The translations under genes and the position numbers were made by a program. Positions 7,121 to 15,226 of a DNA stretch of 64,000 nucleotides are shown piece after piece. The notes beneath the pieces were generated by a model that saw nothing but the letters and a program-made list of their open reading frames with translations, did no database searches and had not been told where the DNA came from. Source of the DNA: SLSG01 sp964477035. Its GTDB lineage: Bacteria > Bacteroidota > Bacteroidia > Bacteroidales > UBA7960. Every line of letters starts with the position of its first letter. Within the stretch, counting starts at the first letter, position 1. Where the stretch lies: the NCBI GenBank assembly GCA_964477035.1, contig CAYZCW010000002.1:1-64000 (forward strand), written 5' to 3'.

Positions 7121-9754
7121 CTATCCCCGACGCAGCAAACCGAGCTGGGTTTCGATCACCCGGATCCGTGCCAGGGCGTCGGCCTGCTTCTTGCGTTCGG
7201 TTTCCACCACCGCTGCCGGGGCGTTGTTCACGAACTTTTCGTTGGTCAGCTTCTTCTCGATGGAGGCCAGAAACCCTTTTTGGTAATTGAGGTCCGCTTC
7301 CAGGGCACGGACCTCCTCCTCCAGGTTCACCTCCCTGGTCACCGGGATATACAGTTCGGTGGTGTTCACGATGACGGGAATGGCCCCTTCCGGCTTCTCC
7401 AGGGTGTATTCCAGCCGGCTGATGTTGCACAGCTTCCTGGCGATGCCGTCGAAGGTGGTGTCGGGGGTGTCGCCGTCGTTCTTCCGGATGATCAGCTCAA
7501 TGGGCTCCCTGGGCGGGATCTGTTTTTCCTGCCGCAGGTTGCGCACGGCCATGATGGCCTGCCGCGCGAAAGCGAAGCGCCCGGGCAGGTCCTCATCGTA
7601 CGGTCCGGTTTTTGGCTGGGGGGCGATGGTGATGCTTTCAGGGTCTTCTTCCTGGCGGATGCGCTGGTATATCTCCTCCGTGATAAAGGGCATGAAGGGA
7701 TGCAGGATCCGCAGGAGCTGGTCCAGGTAGGAGAGGGTCTGCCGGTGGGTTGTGGGATCCATGGCTTTTCCGAATTCGGGCTTGACCATCTCCAGGTACC
7801 AGGAGCAGAAATCGTCCCAGATCAGCTTGTACACGGCAAGCAAGGCATCGGCGATGCGGTATTTTTCAAAATGACCCTCGATCACCTCAAGGGCCTGGTT
7901 CAGGTTGGCTCTGAACCAGGCGCCGGCCACCCGGGCCTCCTCTGGCTGGGCAAGGCCGTCCTCCACCCGCCAACCATGGGTCAGGCGAAAGGCGTTCCAT
8001 ATCTTGTTGCAGAAATTGCGTCCCTGTTCGCACAAGGCCTCGTCAAACAACAGGTCATTCCCGGCCGGGGAGGAGAACAGCATCCCCACGCGAACCCCGT
8101 CAGCCCCGTAATGGTCCATCAGCGTGAGCGGTTCGGGGGAGTTGCCAAGCGATTTGGACATCTTGCGTCCCTGCTTGTCCCGGACAATGCCTGTCAGGTA
8201 GACGTTTTTAAAAGGGATCTCCTTCCTGTATTCCAGCCCGGCCATGATCATGCGGGCCACCCAGAAGAAAAGGATCTCGGGGGCGGTCACCAGGTCGTTC
8301 GTCGGATAGTAATACCGGATATCCGGGTTGTCCGGCTTGTTGATGCCGTCGAATACGGAGATAGGCCACAGCCAGGAGGAAAACCAGGTGTCGAGCACAT
8401 CTTCGTCCTGCCGCAGGTCCCGGTCGGTGAGGGAGGGATCGTGCGCCCTGGCCTTCTCCAGGGCCTCTTCCCGGCTGAACGCCACGACGATGTGCCCGTC
8501 GGGCAGGTAATAGGCAGGAATACGCTGGCCCCACCAGAGTTGCCGGCTGATGCACCAGTCGCGCACATTCTCCATCCAGTGTCTGTAGATGTTCTTGAAC
8601 TTTGGGGGATGGAAACGGATCGTGTCGTTCATGACCACCTCCAGGGCCGGCCGGGCCATGGCGTCCATTTTCAGGAACCACTGCAGGGAGAGCTTGGGCT
8701 CAATCACCTCGTCGGTGCGCTCGGAATAGCCGATGCTGTTGGTGATCTCCTCCACCCTGACAAGGTGTCCCTGCTGCTGCAATTCCCTGGATATCTTCTC
8801 ACGGACCACAAAGCGGTCTTCCCCGACATACAACCCTGCCTTTCCGCTCAGGCTGCCGTCGTCATTGAATATGTCGATGGCCGGCAGCTGGTGTTTGATG
8901 CCGAGGTTGTAGTCGTTGATGTCGTGGGCAGGGGTGACCTTCAGGGCGCCGGTGCCAAATTCCCGGTCCACATACTCATCGAAGATAAACGGGATGGGAC
9001 GGTTGATCAGGGGAACCAGGGCCTTTTTACCCCGGAGGGATGCCACCCGTTCGTCCTCCGGGTGCAGGCAGATGGCCGTGTCTCCCAGGATGGTCTCAGG
9101 CCGTGTGGTGGCAATGGTGACGTACTCGTCCCTTGTCCCCTCAATGCGGTAACGGATGTAATAGAACTTGGAACGGACTTCCTTGTAGACAACCTCTTCA
9201 TCACTCACGGCCGTCAACGCCCTGGGGTCCCAGTTGACCATTCGTACACCTCTGTATATTAGTCCTTTGTCGTATAGGTCGACAAATACCCGGATGACCG
9301 AATCGGAAAGCTCCTGGTCCATGGTGAAACGGGTCCGGTCCCAGTCGCACGACGCCCCCAGTTTCTTTAGCTGCTCCAGGATGATGCCCCCGTGCTTGTC
9401 TTTCCACTCCCATGCGTGGCGCAAAAAGGCCTCCCGGCTGAGGGTCTTTTTGTCGATGCCTTCCTCCCTGAGTTTGGCCACGACCTTGGCTTCGGTGGCA
9501 ATCGATGCGTGGTCGGTTCCCGGCAGCCAGCAGGCATTGTAGCCCTGCATGCGGGCCCGGCGCACCAGGACATCCTGTATCGTGTTGTTCAGCATGTGAC
9601 CCATATGAAGAACCCCTGTCACATTGGGGGGCGGGATCACGATGGTGTAGGGCTCCCTCTCGTCAGGCCGGGAACGGAAATAGCCTTTCCGGATCCAGAA
9701 GTCGTACCATTTTTCTTCGGTTTTTGCGGGAGCGTATTGTTTGGGAATGTCCAT
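7121..9754 (-). CDS. valS: Valyl-tRNA synthetase
   Basis: Class Ia aminoacyl-tRNA synthetase charging tRNA-Val. From the ATG at 9754 it is 877 residues; an alternative start ten codons upstream overlaps the -7 promoter box and is rejected. HMGH (HIGH signature) lies at about residues 50-53 in PPNVTGVLHMGHML, and KMSKS is present in GRKMSKSLGN. The editing (CP1) region is present with TTRPETILGDTA and VTPAHDINDY. The C-terminal coiled-coil arm (NYQKGFLASIEKKL onwards) that distinguishes ValS from IleRS is intact. Length is normal. Divergent from the HEAT-repeat gene, each with its own -7 element. Confidence 0.97.
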   Translation of the reverse strand: MDIPKQYAPAKTEEKWYDFWIRKGYFRSRPDEREPYTIVIPPPNVTGVLHMGHMLNNTIQDVLVRRARMQGYNACWLPGTDHASIATEAKVVAKLREEGIDKKTLSREAFLRHAWEWKDKHGGIILEQLKKLGASCDWDRTRFTMDQELSDSVIRVFVDLYDKGLIYRGVRMVNWDPRALTAVSDEEVVYKEVRSKFYYIRYRIEGTRDEYVTIATTRPETILGDTAICLHPEDERVASLRGKKALVPLINRPIPFIFDEYVDREFGTGALKVTPAHDINDYNLGIKHQLPAIDIFNDDGSLSGKAGLYVGEDRFVVREKISRELQQQGHLVRVEEITNSIGYSERTDEVIEPKLSLQWFLKMDAMARPALEVVMNDTIRFHPPKFKNIYRHWMENVRDWCISRQLWWGQRIPAYYLPDGHIVVAFSREEALEKARAHDPSLTDRDLRQDEDVLDTWFSSWLWPISVFDGINKPDNPDIRYYYPTNDLVTAPEILFFWVARMIMAGLEYRKEIPFKNVYLTGIVRDKQGRKMSKSLGNSPEPLTLMDHYGADGVRVGMLFSSPAGNDLLFDEALCEQGRNFCNKIWNAFRLTHGWRVEDGLAQPEEARVAGAWFRANLNQALEVIEGHFEKYRIADALLAVYKLIWDDFCSWYLEMVKPEFGKAMDPTTHRQTLSYLDQLLRILHPFMPFITEEIYQRIRQEEDPESITIAPQPKTGPYDEDLPGRFAFARQAIMAVRNLRQEKQIPPREPIELIIRKNDGDTPDTTFDGIARKLCNISRLEYTLEKPEGAIPVIVNTTELYIPVTREVNLEEEVRALEADLNYQKGFLASIEKKLTNEKFVNNAPAAVVETERKKQADALARIRVIETQLGLLRRG

Positions 9755-9781
9755 TTGTCGTTGGGTTGTGATAAAACGGGA

Positions 9782-9789
9782 CAAAGGTA
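9782..9789 (-). promoter_or_regulatory. -7 promoter element of valS
   Basis: On the minus strand this reads TACCTTTG, a full match to TAnnTTTG, 28 bases upstream of the valS ATG. No clear TTTG at -33 is visible. Confidence 0.55.
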
Positions 9790-9809
9790 AAAAAAAACCA
9801 CTTTTTATT

Positions 9810-9817
9810 TATATTTG
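9810..9817 (+). promoter_or_regulatory. -7 promoter element of the HEAT-repeat gene
   Basis: TATATTTG, a full match to the Bacteroidota -7 consensus, 75 bases upstream of the preferred ATG at 9893. The -33 region lacks TTTG. Confidence 0.5.
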
Positions 9818-9892
9818 TTGGGGGTCTCTCCGCTTGTGGTCGGGGAGGGGGCCGCACATCCGGTCCGGCCCCGTACTGAGGGAGGACGGCCT

Positions 9893-10720
9893 ATGCATTT
9901 CGTGTCAAACGGCAATATGGAAGGCGGAGAACTGGACAGGGCACTCGCCTCGGCCGACCACCAGGTCAGGGCCCGGGCCGTGCGGCAGCTGAGCGACCAG
10001 GCCCGGCTGGAGCAGATCGTGCTGGGCGATCCAGACCGCTATGTAAGGCAGCTGGCGGCGGAGCGGATTGCCTGCCAGGAAGTCCTTGCCCGGGTGGCTC
10101 GGGAGGATAAGGATTATTTCGTGCGCCAGGCCGCCGTGATGAAAATCAGGGACTGCCGGGCGCTGGCCGATATCGTGCTGAAAAACCAGGACGACTATTA
10201 TTTCTGCAAGGAGGCCCTGTCGAACATTTGTGATAATGACATGCTTGCCAGCCTGATCGAGGGCCTGACCGACCGGGATATCAAGTCGGCCGTGGTACGC
10301 ATGATTAACGACCAGCAGGTGCTGGCCGGCATTGCCACGAGCCATTCCGACCTGTATACGCGTTGCGACGCACTCCGTAAAATCACCGACCAGGAAGTCC
10401 TGTCCCGCATCGCCCTGGAGGACCCGGATTACTATATGCGTGCCCTGTCCGTTCACCAGCTGGAGGATCTGGAGCTGGTCGCCCGCATTGCACACGAGGA
10501 CAGGGACTTTACTGTCCGTGGGCAGGCCGTGTTGCGCCTGCGCGACCAGGAAATCTTAGGCCGGGTGGTGCAGAATGACCCCGATTTCGATGTGTGCAAG
10601 AAAGCCCTTGCCAGGATAGAAGACCCGGTCATTCTGAAGGGACTGATGGAAAACCTGGGGGATGAGGGACGCAGGCAGAAGGTGAAGGCCCGGCTGGCAG
10701 AGATCGGTGCGGGATGCTAA
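9893..10720 (+). CDS. HEAT-like repeat protein
   Basis: 275 residues composed almost entirely of short degenerate repeats of about 24-26 residues built around a pattern such as DQEVLxRIALEDPDYYxR, each predicted to be a helix pair. Examples are DQARLEQIVLGDPDRYVRQL, DQEVLSRIALEDPDYYMRAL and DQEILGRVVQNDPDFDVC. HEAT-like scaffolds usually bind other proteins; no catalytic motif is visible. Start chosen at ATG 9893, preceded by GGGAGGA; a further in-frame ATG occurs nine codons later. An upstream TTG start would overlap the promoter. The stop overlaps the convergent rnz stop by four bases. No signal peptide. Role unknown. Confidence 0.7.
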   Translation: MHFVSNGNMEGGELDRALASADHQVRARAVRQLSDQARLEQIVLGDPDRYVRQLAAERIACQEVLARVAREDKDYFVRQAAVMKIRDCRALADIVLKNQDDYYFCKEALSNICDNDMLASLIEGLTDRDIKSAVVRMINDQQVLAGIATSHSDLYTRCDALRKITDQEVLSRIALEDPDYYMRALSVHQLEDLELVARIAHEDRDFTVRGQAVLRLRDQEILGRVVQNDPDFDVCKKALARIEDPVILKGLMENLGDEGRRQKVKARLAEIGAGC

Positions 10721-11652
10721 GGGCGTACGTCGACCTGCATCCCTTCTTCCGCCAGAATGGTGTCCGGGAATATTTCGCGGGCTTCCTTCAGAAACATTCC
10801 CGTGTCCCTGTACCGGGCTGAGTAATGTCCGAGCATCAGCCTGCAGGCACCTGCTTTCCGGGCAAGGGTCGCTGCCTCAGCCGTGGTGGCGTGTTTTTTT
10901 TCCCTGGCAACCTCCGCCATGTCCTGCAGAAAAGTGGCTTCATGGTAGAGCAGGTCCACGCCTTTGACCTGGTCCAGAAATTGTTCGGTATAGGCCGTAT
11001 CGGAACAAAATGCGTAGGTTCTTGGGGCCGGTGGCGGGAGGGTGATCTCCTGGTTGGGGATTCTCCTGCCGTCCCGCGTGACAAAGTCCAGCCCCCTTTT
11101 GATGTCCTGCATCTGGCCGACCGGTATGCGGTACTTTCCGATGCTTTCCTTGCGGATGTTGCGCAGGAGGGGCTTTTCCCGGAAAAGGAAGCCGTAACAG
11201 GGGATCCTGTGGTCCATGGCCAGGGTCTCAACCTCCAGAAAGTCGTCCTGATAGACCCGCTGCCTGCCCTCCCGGATCTCGTGAAAGAAGGTCCGGTACT
11301 GGGGAACCATTCCGGAAATACTGAATTGCATGTCGATGATGGCGGAAAGGCCCGGGGGAGCATAAACATGCAGGTCCTGCGTCCTTCCCAGCAAGTGCAT
11401 GGAAAACAGGAGCCCGGGCAGTCCCAGGTAATGATCCCCATGCAGGTGGCTGATGAAGATGTGTGCGATGCGCATCATGGGAAGCTTCAGGCGCCTGAGC
11501 TGCATCTGGGTTCCTTCGGCACAGTCGAGCAGAAACAGCCGGTTGTAATGCATCAGCACCTGGGCGGTGGTGTGGCGCAGGGAGGTGGGCGTGGCTGCAG
11601 AGCTTCCCAGGATGGTCAGTCGGAAAGGCTTGTTATGGGCAGCTTCTGGCAT
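10717..11652 (-). CDS. rnz: Ribonuclease Z (tRNA 3'-processing endonuclease)
   Basis: 311-residue metallo-beta-lactamase-fold nuclease that trims 3' trailers from tRNA precursors. The zinc motif HLHGDH is at residues 69-74, and downstream ligands are visible in FCSDTAYTEQF, in YHEATF and in LMLGHYSARY. The short single-domain length is typical for the bacterial form. It is the last gene of a minus-strand series M23 peptidase-dxr-rseP-rnz, starting 33 bp after the rseP stop. Its 3' end overlaps the convergent HEAT gene by four bases. Cytoplasmic. Confidence 0.93.
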   Translation of the reverse strand: MPEAAHNKPFRLTILGSSAATPTSLRHTTAQVLMHYNRLFLLDCAEGTQMQLRRLKLPMMRIAHIFISHLHGDHYLGLPGLLFSMHLLGRTQDLHVYAPPGLSAIIDMQFSISGMVPQYRTFFHEIREGRQRVYQDDFLEVETLAMDHRIPCYGFLFREKPLLRNIRKESIGKYRIPVGQMQDIKRGLDFVTRDGRRIPNQEITLPPPAPRTYAFCSDTAYTEQFLDQVKGVDLLYHEATFLQDMAEVAREKKHATTAEAATLARKAGACRLMLGHYSARYRDTGMFLKEAREIFPDTILAEEGMQVDVRP

Positions 11653-11685
11653 GACAGGCAGATTTGGGTGCCGGCATCCGGGCGT

Positions 11686-13008
11686 TTACCTGAACAGCCT
11701 CAAAATGTCGTTGAGGTTGACAAACAGCAGCAGCGAGAGCAGCAACAGCATCCCGACCATCTGGGCATACTCCATGAATTTATCCCCCGGTTTCCTTCCG
11801 GCAATGATCTCATACAGCAGGAACATGACATGGCCCCCGTCCAGGGCGGGGATCGGCAGCACGTTCATGATGGCCAGGATGATGGACAAAAAAGCCGTGA
11901 TGGTCCAGAAGTGCACCCAGTCCCACGTCGGGGCGAAGATGCCCCCGATGGTGATGAATCCACCCAGATTTTCACTGACTTTGACTCCCGGGCGGAAAAG
12001 CAGCCTGAGTTCCCGGAAATAGCCCGTGGTGGTGGTGTATGCCTTGTGTATGCCGGCAGGGATGGAGGCCAGCAGGGTATACTGCCTGGTCTCAAACTCC
12101 AGAAAATCACGGAAATCCCTGGCATAGGCCCCTATCCTTCCGTCTTCCCCGAGGGTGATCTCAAACTCCAGGGGCCTGCCCTCCCTTTCCACCCTGATGG
12201 TGGTGGTCTTGCCGGCGAACTGTCCGACCACCATGGCAAACTCATCGAACAAGCTGGTTTCATGCTGTCCGATGCCCAGGATGCGGTCTCCGGGCAGCAG
12301 TCCGGCTTCCCTGGCCGGGGCATTGGGGCGGAAGTCGGCCACCACGAAAGGGTATCCGATGGAGAAAAAACCACCCATGCGGTTGGCGATCAGCCTGGTG
12401 TAAAAGTCGTCCGGTACCTGGATATCCAGGGGGGTTCCGTCGCGTTCCACCGTGACCGTTTCGACCGCACCCAGGACAAATTCCCGGGGAACGTCCATGA
12501 TGTCTTCCACCTCCCGGTCGTTGAGCCTCAGGATGCGGTCTCCCGTCTGCAGGCCGATGTCCCTGGCCAGTGAATCGGCCACGATGCCGTATTTGAGGTT
12601 CCTGGAAGGCAGGTATTGTTCCCCGTTGATGTAGAGCATGAAGACATAGATGAGGGCGGCGAGAATGAGGTTGGCCGTGACCCCCCCGAGCATGATGATC
12701 AGCCGCTGCCAGGCCGGTTTTGCCCGGAACTCGTGCGGTTGCGGCGGCTTTTTCATCTGCTCTTTGTCCATCGACTCATCGATCATCCCCGCGATCTTGA
12801 CATAGCCACCCAGGGGCAGCCACCCCATGCCGTACTCGGTTTCTCCCCGCCTGAACTTGAACAGGGAAAACCAGGGGTTGAAAAACAGGTAAAACTTCTC
12901 CACCCGGGTGTTGAACAGCCTGGCGGGCAGCATGTGTCCGATCTCATGTATGATGATCAGGATGGAGAGGCTCAGAAAAAACTGCAGTGCTTTGATCAGG
13001 ATATCCAT
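11686..13008 (-). CDS. rseP: Site-2 intramembrane metalloprotease RseP
   Basis: 440 residues. The zinc site HEIGH is at residues 21-25 inside the first transmembrane helix, and the third metal ligand motif NVLPIPALDGG is near residue 382-392 in a C-terminal membrane helix. Two PDZ-like regions lie between (around YGIVADSLARDIGLQTGDRIL and the segment containing PNAPAREAGLLPGDRIL). RseP-type enzymes cut membrane-bound anti-sigma factors and remnant signal peptides in the inner membrane. Only 4 bp separate it from dxr; the dxr-rseP pairing is common in bacteria. Full length, no missing key residue. Confidence 0.95.
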   Translation of the reverse strand: MDILIKALQFFLSLSILIIIHEIGHMLPARLFNTRVEKFYLFFNPWFSLFKFRRGETEYGMGWLPLGGYVKIAGMIDESMDKEQMKKPPQPHEFRAKPAWQRLIIMLGGVTANLILAALIYVFMLYINGEQYLPSRNLKYGIVADSLARDIGLQTGDRILRLNDREVEDIMDVPREFVLGAVETVTVERDGTPLDIQVPDDFYTRLIANRMGGFFSIGYPFVVADFRPNAPAREAGLLPGDRILGIGQHETSLFDEFAMVVGQFAGKTTTIRVEREGRPLEFEITLGEDGRIGAYARDFRDFLEFETRQYTLLASIPAGIHKAYTTTTGYFRELRLLFRPGVKVSENLGGFITIGGIFAPTWDWVHFWTITAFLSIILAIMNVLPIPALDGGHVMFLLYEIIAGRKPGDKFMEYAQMVGMLLLLSLLLFVNLNDILRLFR

Positions 13009-13012
13009 TCGT

Positions 13013-14224
13013 TCAGCTTGTTGGTTGATTTGGTTTGCAGGGAATGCCCTCAGGCCTTCCCTTGGTGATGTATTCCAGTGCCAGCTTCCGGGTCAGCCTG
13101 TCTGTCTCCAGCAAATCTTCCAGCGAGGGGTCCGTTATAAAAGGAATTTCCTCCATACAGGAAACGATCACATCCGGAATGTCCGTGAAGCGCAGCTGCT
13201 TGCCGAGAAAGGCCGCCACCACGGTTTCATTGGCGGCATTGAGGATGCAGGGCATATTGCCTCCCTGTCCAAGGGCCCTGTAGGCCAGGTCGAGGCAGGG
13301 GAAGGATTCCCTGTCGGGGGATTCAAAATTCAGCACCGGATGGTCTTCAAAGCGGAACCGGGCCATGCCGGAATCGATTCTTTCCGGATGGGTCAGGGCG
13401 AACTGAATGGGCAGCTTCATATCGGGCAGTCCCATCTGGGCCTTGATGGATCCGTCGCTGAATTCCACCAGGGAGTGTACGATCGACTGGGGGTGGACGA
13501 TCACATCGATCTGTCCGGGCTCCAGGCCGAAAAGCCACCTGGCTTCAATCACTTCCAGTCCCTTGTTCATCATGGTGGCAGAATCAATTGTGATCTTATG
13601 GCCCATGTCCCAGTTGGGGTGGTTGAGGGCCTGCTCCATGCTGACCCCCGCCAGCTCTTCCCGCCGCATGCCGCGGAAAGGGCCGCCGCTGGCAGTCAGG
13701 ATGATCCGCTTCGGGCGGTTCGGGTGCTCCCCGATCAAACACTGGAAAATGGCAGAATGTTCAGAGTCGACCGGGATGATGGCCACCCGGTGCTCCCTGG
13801 CCAGGGTCATGATCAGTTGTCCCCCGGCCACCAGGGTCTCCTTGTTGGCCAGGGCAATGTGGCGGCCTTTTCTTATGGCCCGGATGGTCGGTTCAAGTCC
13901 TGCAATGCCCACCATGGCTGTCAGCACCAGCTCGGCCTGTCCGTCTTCCAGGGCTTCGGACAGGGCCTCGCGACCAGCCCTTACCTGGACGGGCAGCCCT
14001 TGCAGGGCCTGAGCCAAAGCCTCCCGGTGGCGCTGGTTCCCGATGACCACCCTCCGGGGCAGGAACTCCCTGGCCTGGGCTGCAAGCAGGCGGACATTAT
14101 CCTGTGCCGTAAGCAATTCCACCGAAAACCTCCCGGGCAGCCTCCGGACAACTTCCAGGGCCTGCCGGCCGATGGAGCCGGTGGAACCCAGAATGGCAAT
14201 CTTTTTGGTGGTTTGGGTTTGCAT
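13013..14224 (-). CDS. dxr: 1-deoxy-D-xylulose 5-phosphate reductoisomerase
   Basis: 403 residues; second step of the MEP isoprenoid pathway, NADPH-dependent conversion of DXP to MEP in the cytoplasm. Visible are the nucleotide-binding loop ILGSTGSIGRQ at the N-terminus, LANKETLVAGG, the metal/substrate segment PVDSEHSAIFQCL, and SATMMNKGLEVIEA. The start codon overlaps the stop of the upstream M23 peptidase gene by one base (TAATG), implying translational coupling. Length normal for the family. Confidence 0.96.
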   Translation of the reverse strand: MQTQTTKKIAILGSTGSIGRQALEVVRRLPGRFSVELLTAQDNVRLLAAQAREFLPRRVVIGNQRHREALAQALQGLPVQVRAGREALSEALEDGQAELVLTAMVGIAGLEPTIRAIRKGRHIALANKETLVAGGQLIMTLAREHRVAIIPVDSEHSAIFQCLIGEHPNRPKRIILTASGGPFRGMRREELAGVSMEQALNHPNWDMGHKITIDSATMMNKGLEVIEARWLFGLEPGQIDVIVHPQSIVHSLVEFSDGSIKAQMGLPDMKLPIQFALTHPERIDSGMARFRFEDHPVLNFESPDRESFPCLDLAYRALGQGGNMPCILNAANETVVAAFLGKQLRFTDIPDVIVSCMEEIPFITDPSLEDLLETDRLTRKLALEYITKGRPEGIPCKPNQPTS

Positions 14225-15096
14225 TAAAAAATGATGTAGTCAACAGGGTTCACCGGATTGCCGTTAAACCAGAGTTCAAAATGCAGGTGGGTGCCTGTCG
14301 AATACAGGCCCGTATCCCCGATGATGGCGATGGCTTCCCCGGCCTTAACCAGGTTCCCTTGCTCCTTGAGCAGCACGCTGTTGTGTTTGTAGACCGAAAG
14401 AAGGTTGTTGGTGTGTTGTATCCCGATGGTGTAGCCCGTTTCAAGGGTCCATGAAGATAAAATCACGGTGCCGTCCAGGGTGGCCTTGACGGCTTCGTTC
14501 GGCTCGGTGACAATGTCGATGCCGAAATGCTGGTTGGCCGGATCGTAGGGATTGGTGATCACACCCTTGACGGGAGGAAAGAAAGAATACTGGTTGATGC
14601 TTTGAATGGGGGACAGCTCCTGGGCCACCCATACGGGACCCTGTCCCATGGCTTCAATTTCGGCACGCAGGATGGAATCTTCCCGGGAGCGGGGCAGTGC
14701 GTCCATCTCGATGGCATCCTGGCTCAGCAGGCTGACGGGCATGACTTCTTCCGGTTCCCTGCCTTCAATGATGTTGCGAATGTTGTGGATGTACAGGTCT
14801 TTCTGCCGCAGGTCCCTTTCCAGGGAATCGGCCCGGATAATCAGTTCACGAAGGACCTCCCGGGTGTTGAAGTCGGCATACCCGGGGATATACTCCCTGA
14901 GGGGCGTGAAGGCGATCAGGTAAATGGTTGCCACGACCAGAAAAATGCCCAGGGTGCCGAAAAAAACGAACACATTGAAGCGGGTCAGCCTGAAAGACAG
15001 CTTTTCCTCCAGGGTGTCGTCATTCATCAGTACCAGGCGGTATTTTGCGTGCAGCTTATGAAGAAAATGGCGCTTGGTCTTTTTTTTTCTGGTCAT
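14224..15096 (-). CDS. M23 family metallopeptidase, membrane-anchored
   Basis: 290 residues from ATG 15096 (MTRKKKTKRHFLHK); an upstream alternative start adds 31 residues without homology-like character. A basic N-terminus is followed by one transmembrane helix (VFVFFGTLGIFLVVATIYLI), a periplasmic helical region with RxxxLERDLRQKDLYIHN that looks coiled-coil, and a C-terminal LytM/M23 domain. The zinc motifs HFGID and HLHFELW are intact, so it is probably an active peptidoglycan endopeptidase and not an EnvC-like degenerate form. First gene of the operon with dxr and rseP; its stop overlaps the dxr start. Confidence 0.88.
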   Translation of the reverse strand: MTRKKKTKRHFLHKLHAKYRLVLMNDDTLEEKLSFRLTRFNVFVFFGTLGIFLVVATIYLIAFTPLREYIPGYADFNTREVLRELIIRADSLERDLRQKDLYIHNIRNIIEGREPEEVMPVSLLSQDAIEMDALPRSREDSILRAEIEAMGQGPVWVAQELSPIQSINQYSFFPPVKGVITNPYDPANQHFGIDIVTEPNEAVKATLDGTVILSSWTLETGYTIGIQHTNNLLSVYKHNSVLLKEQGNLVKAGEAIAIIGDTGLYSTGTHLHFELWFNGNPVNPVDYIIF

Positions 15097-15198
15097 GATC
15101 CGGGTTCTGTACTGCTTGTTGATCGAGCCTGTAAAATTAATAAAAATACCAGGGCGCCCCATGGGAAATTGCTGCCTGCCATGCATCAAAAAATAAAA

Positions 15199-15206
15199 TA
15201 AATTTG
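15199..15206 (+). promoter_or_regulatory. -7 promoter element of porW/sprE
   Basis: TAAATTTG, a full match to TAnnTTTG. Transcription would begin near 15213, only about 14 bases before the TTG start codon at 15227, which supports that start. Confidence 0.5.
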
Positions 15207-15226
15207 CAATTCAGCAGTTATATGTA

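Noticed and set aside
10825..12573. Open frame of about 580 codons on the plus strand opposite rnz and rseP
   Set aside because: Antisense shadow of two intact enzymes with clear motifs; the translation has low-complexity His/Gln/Gly composition.
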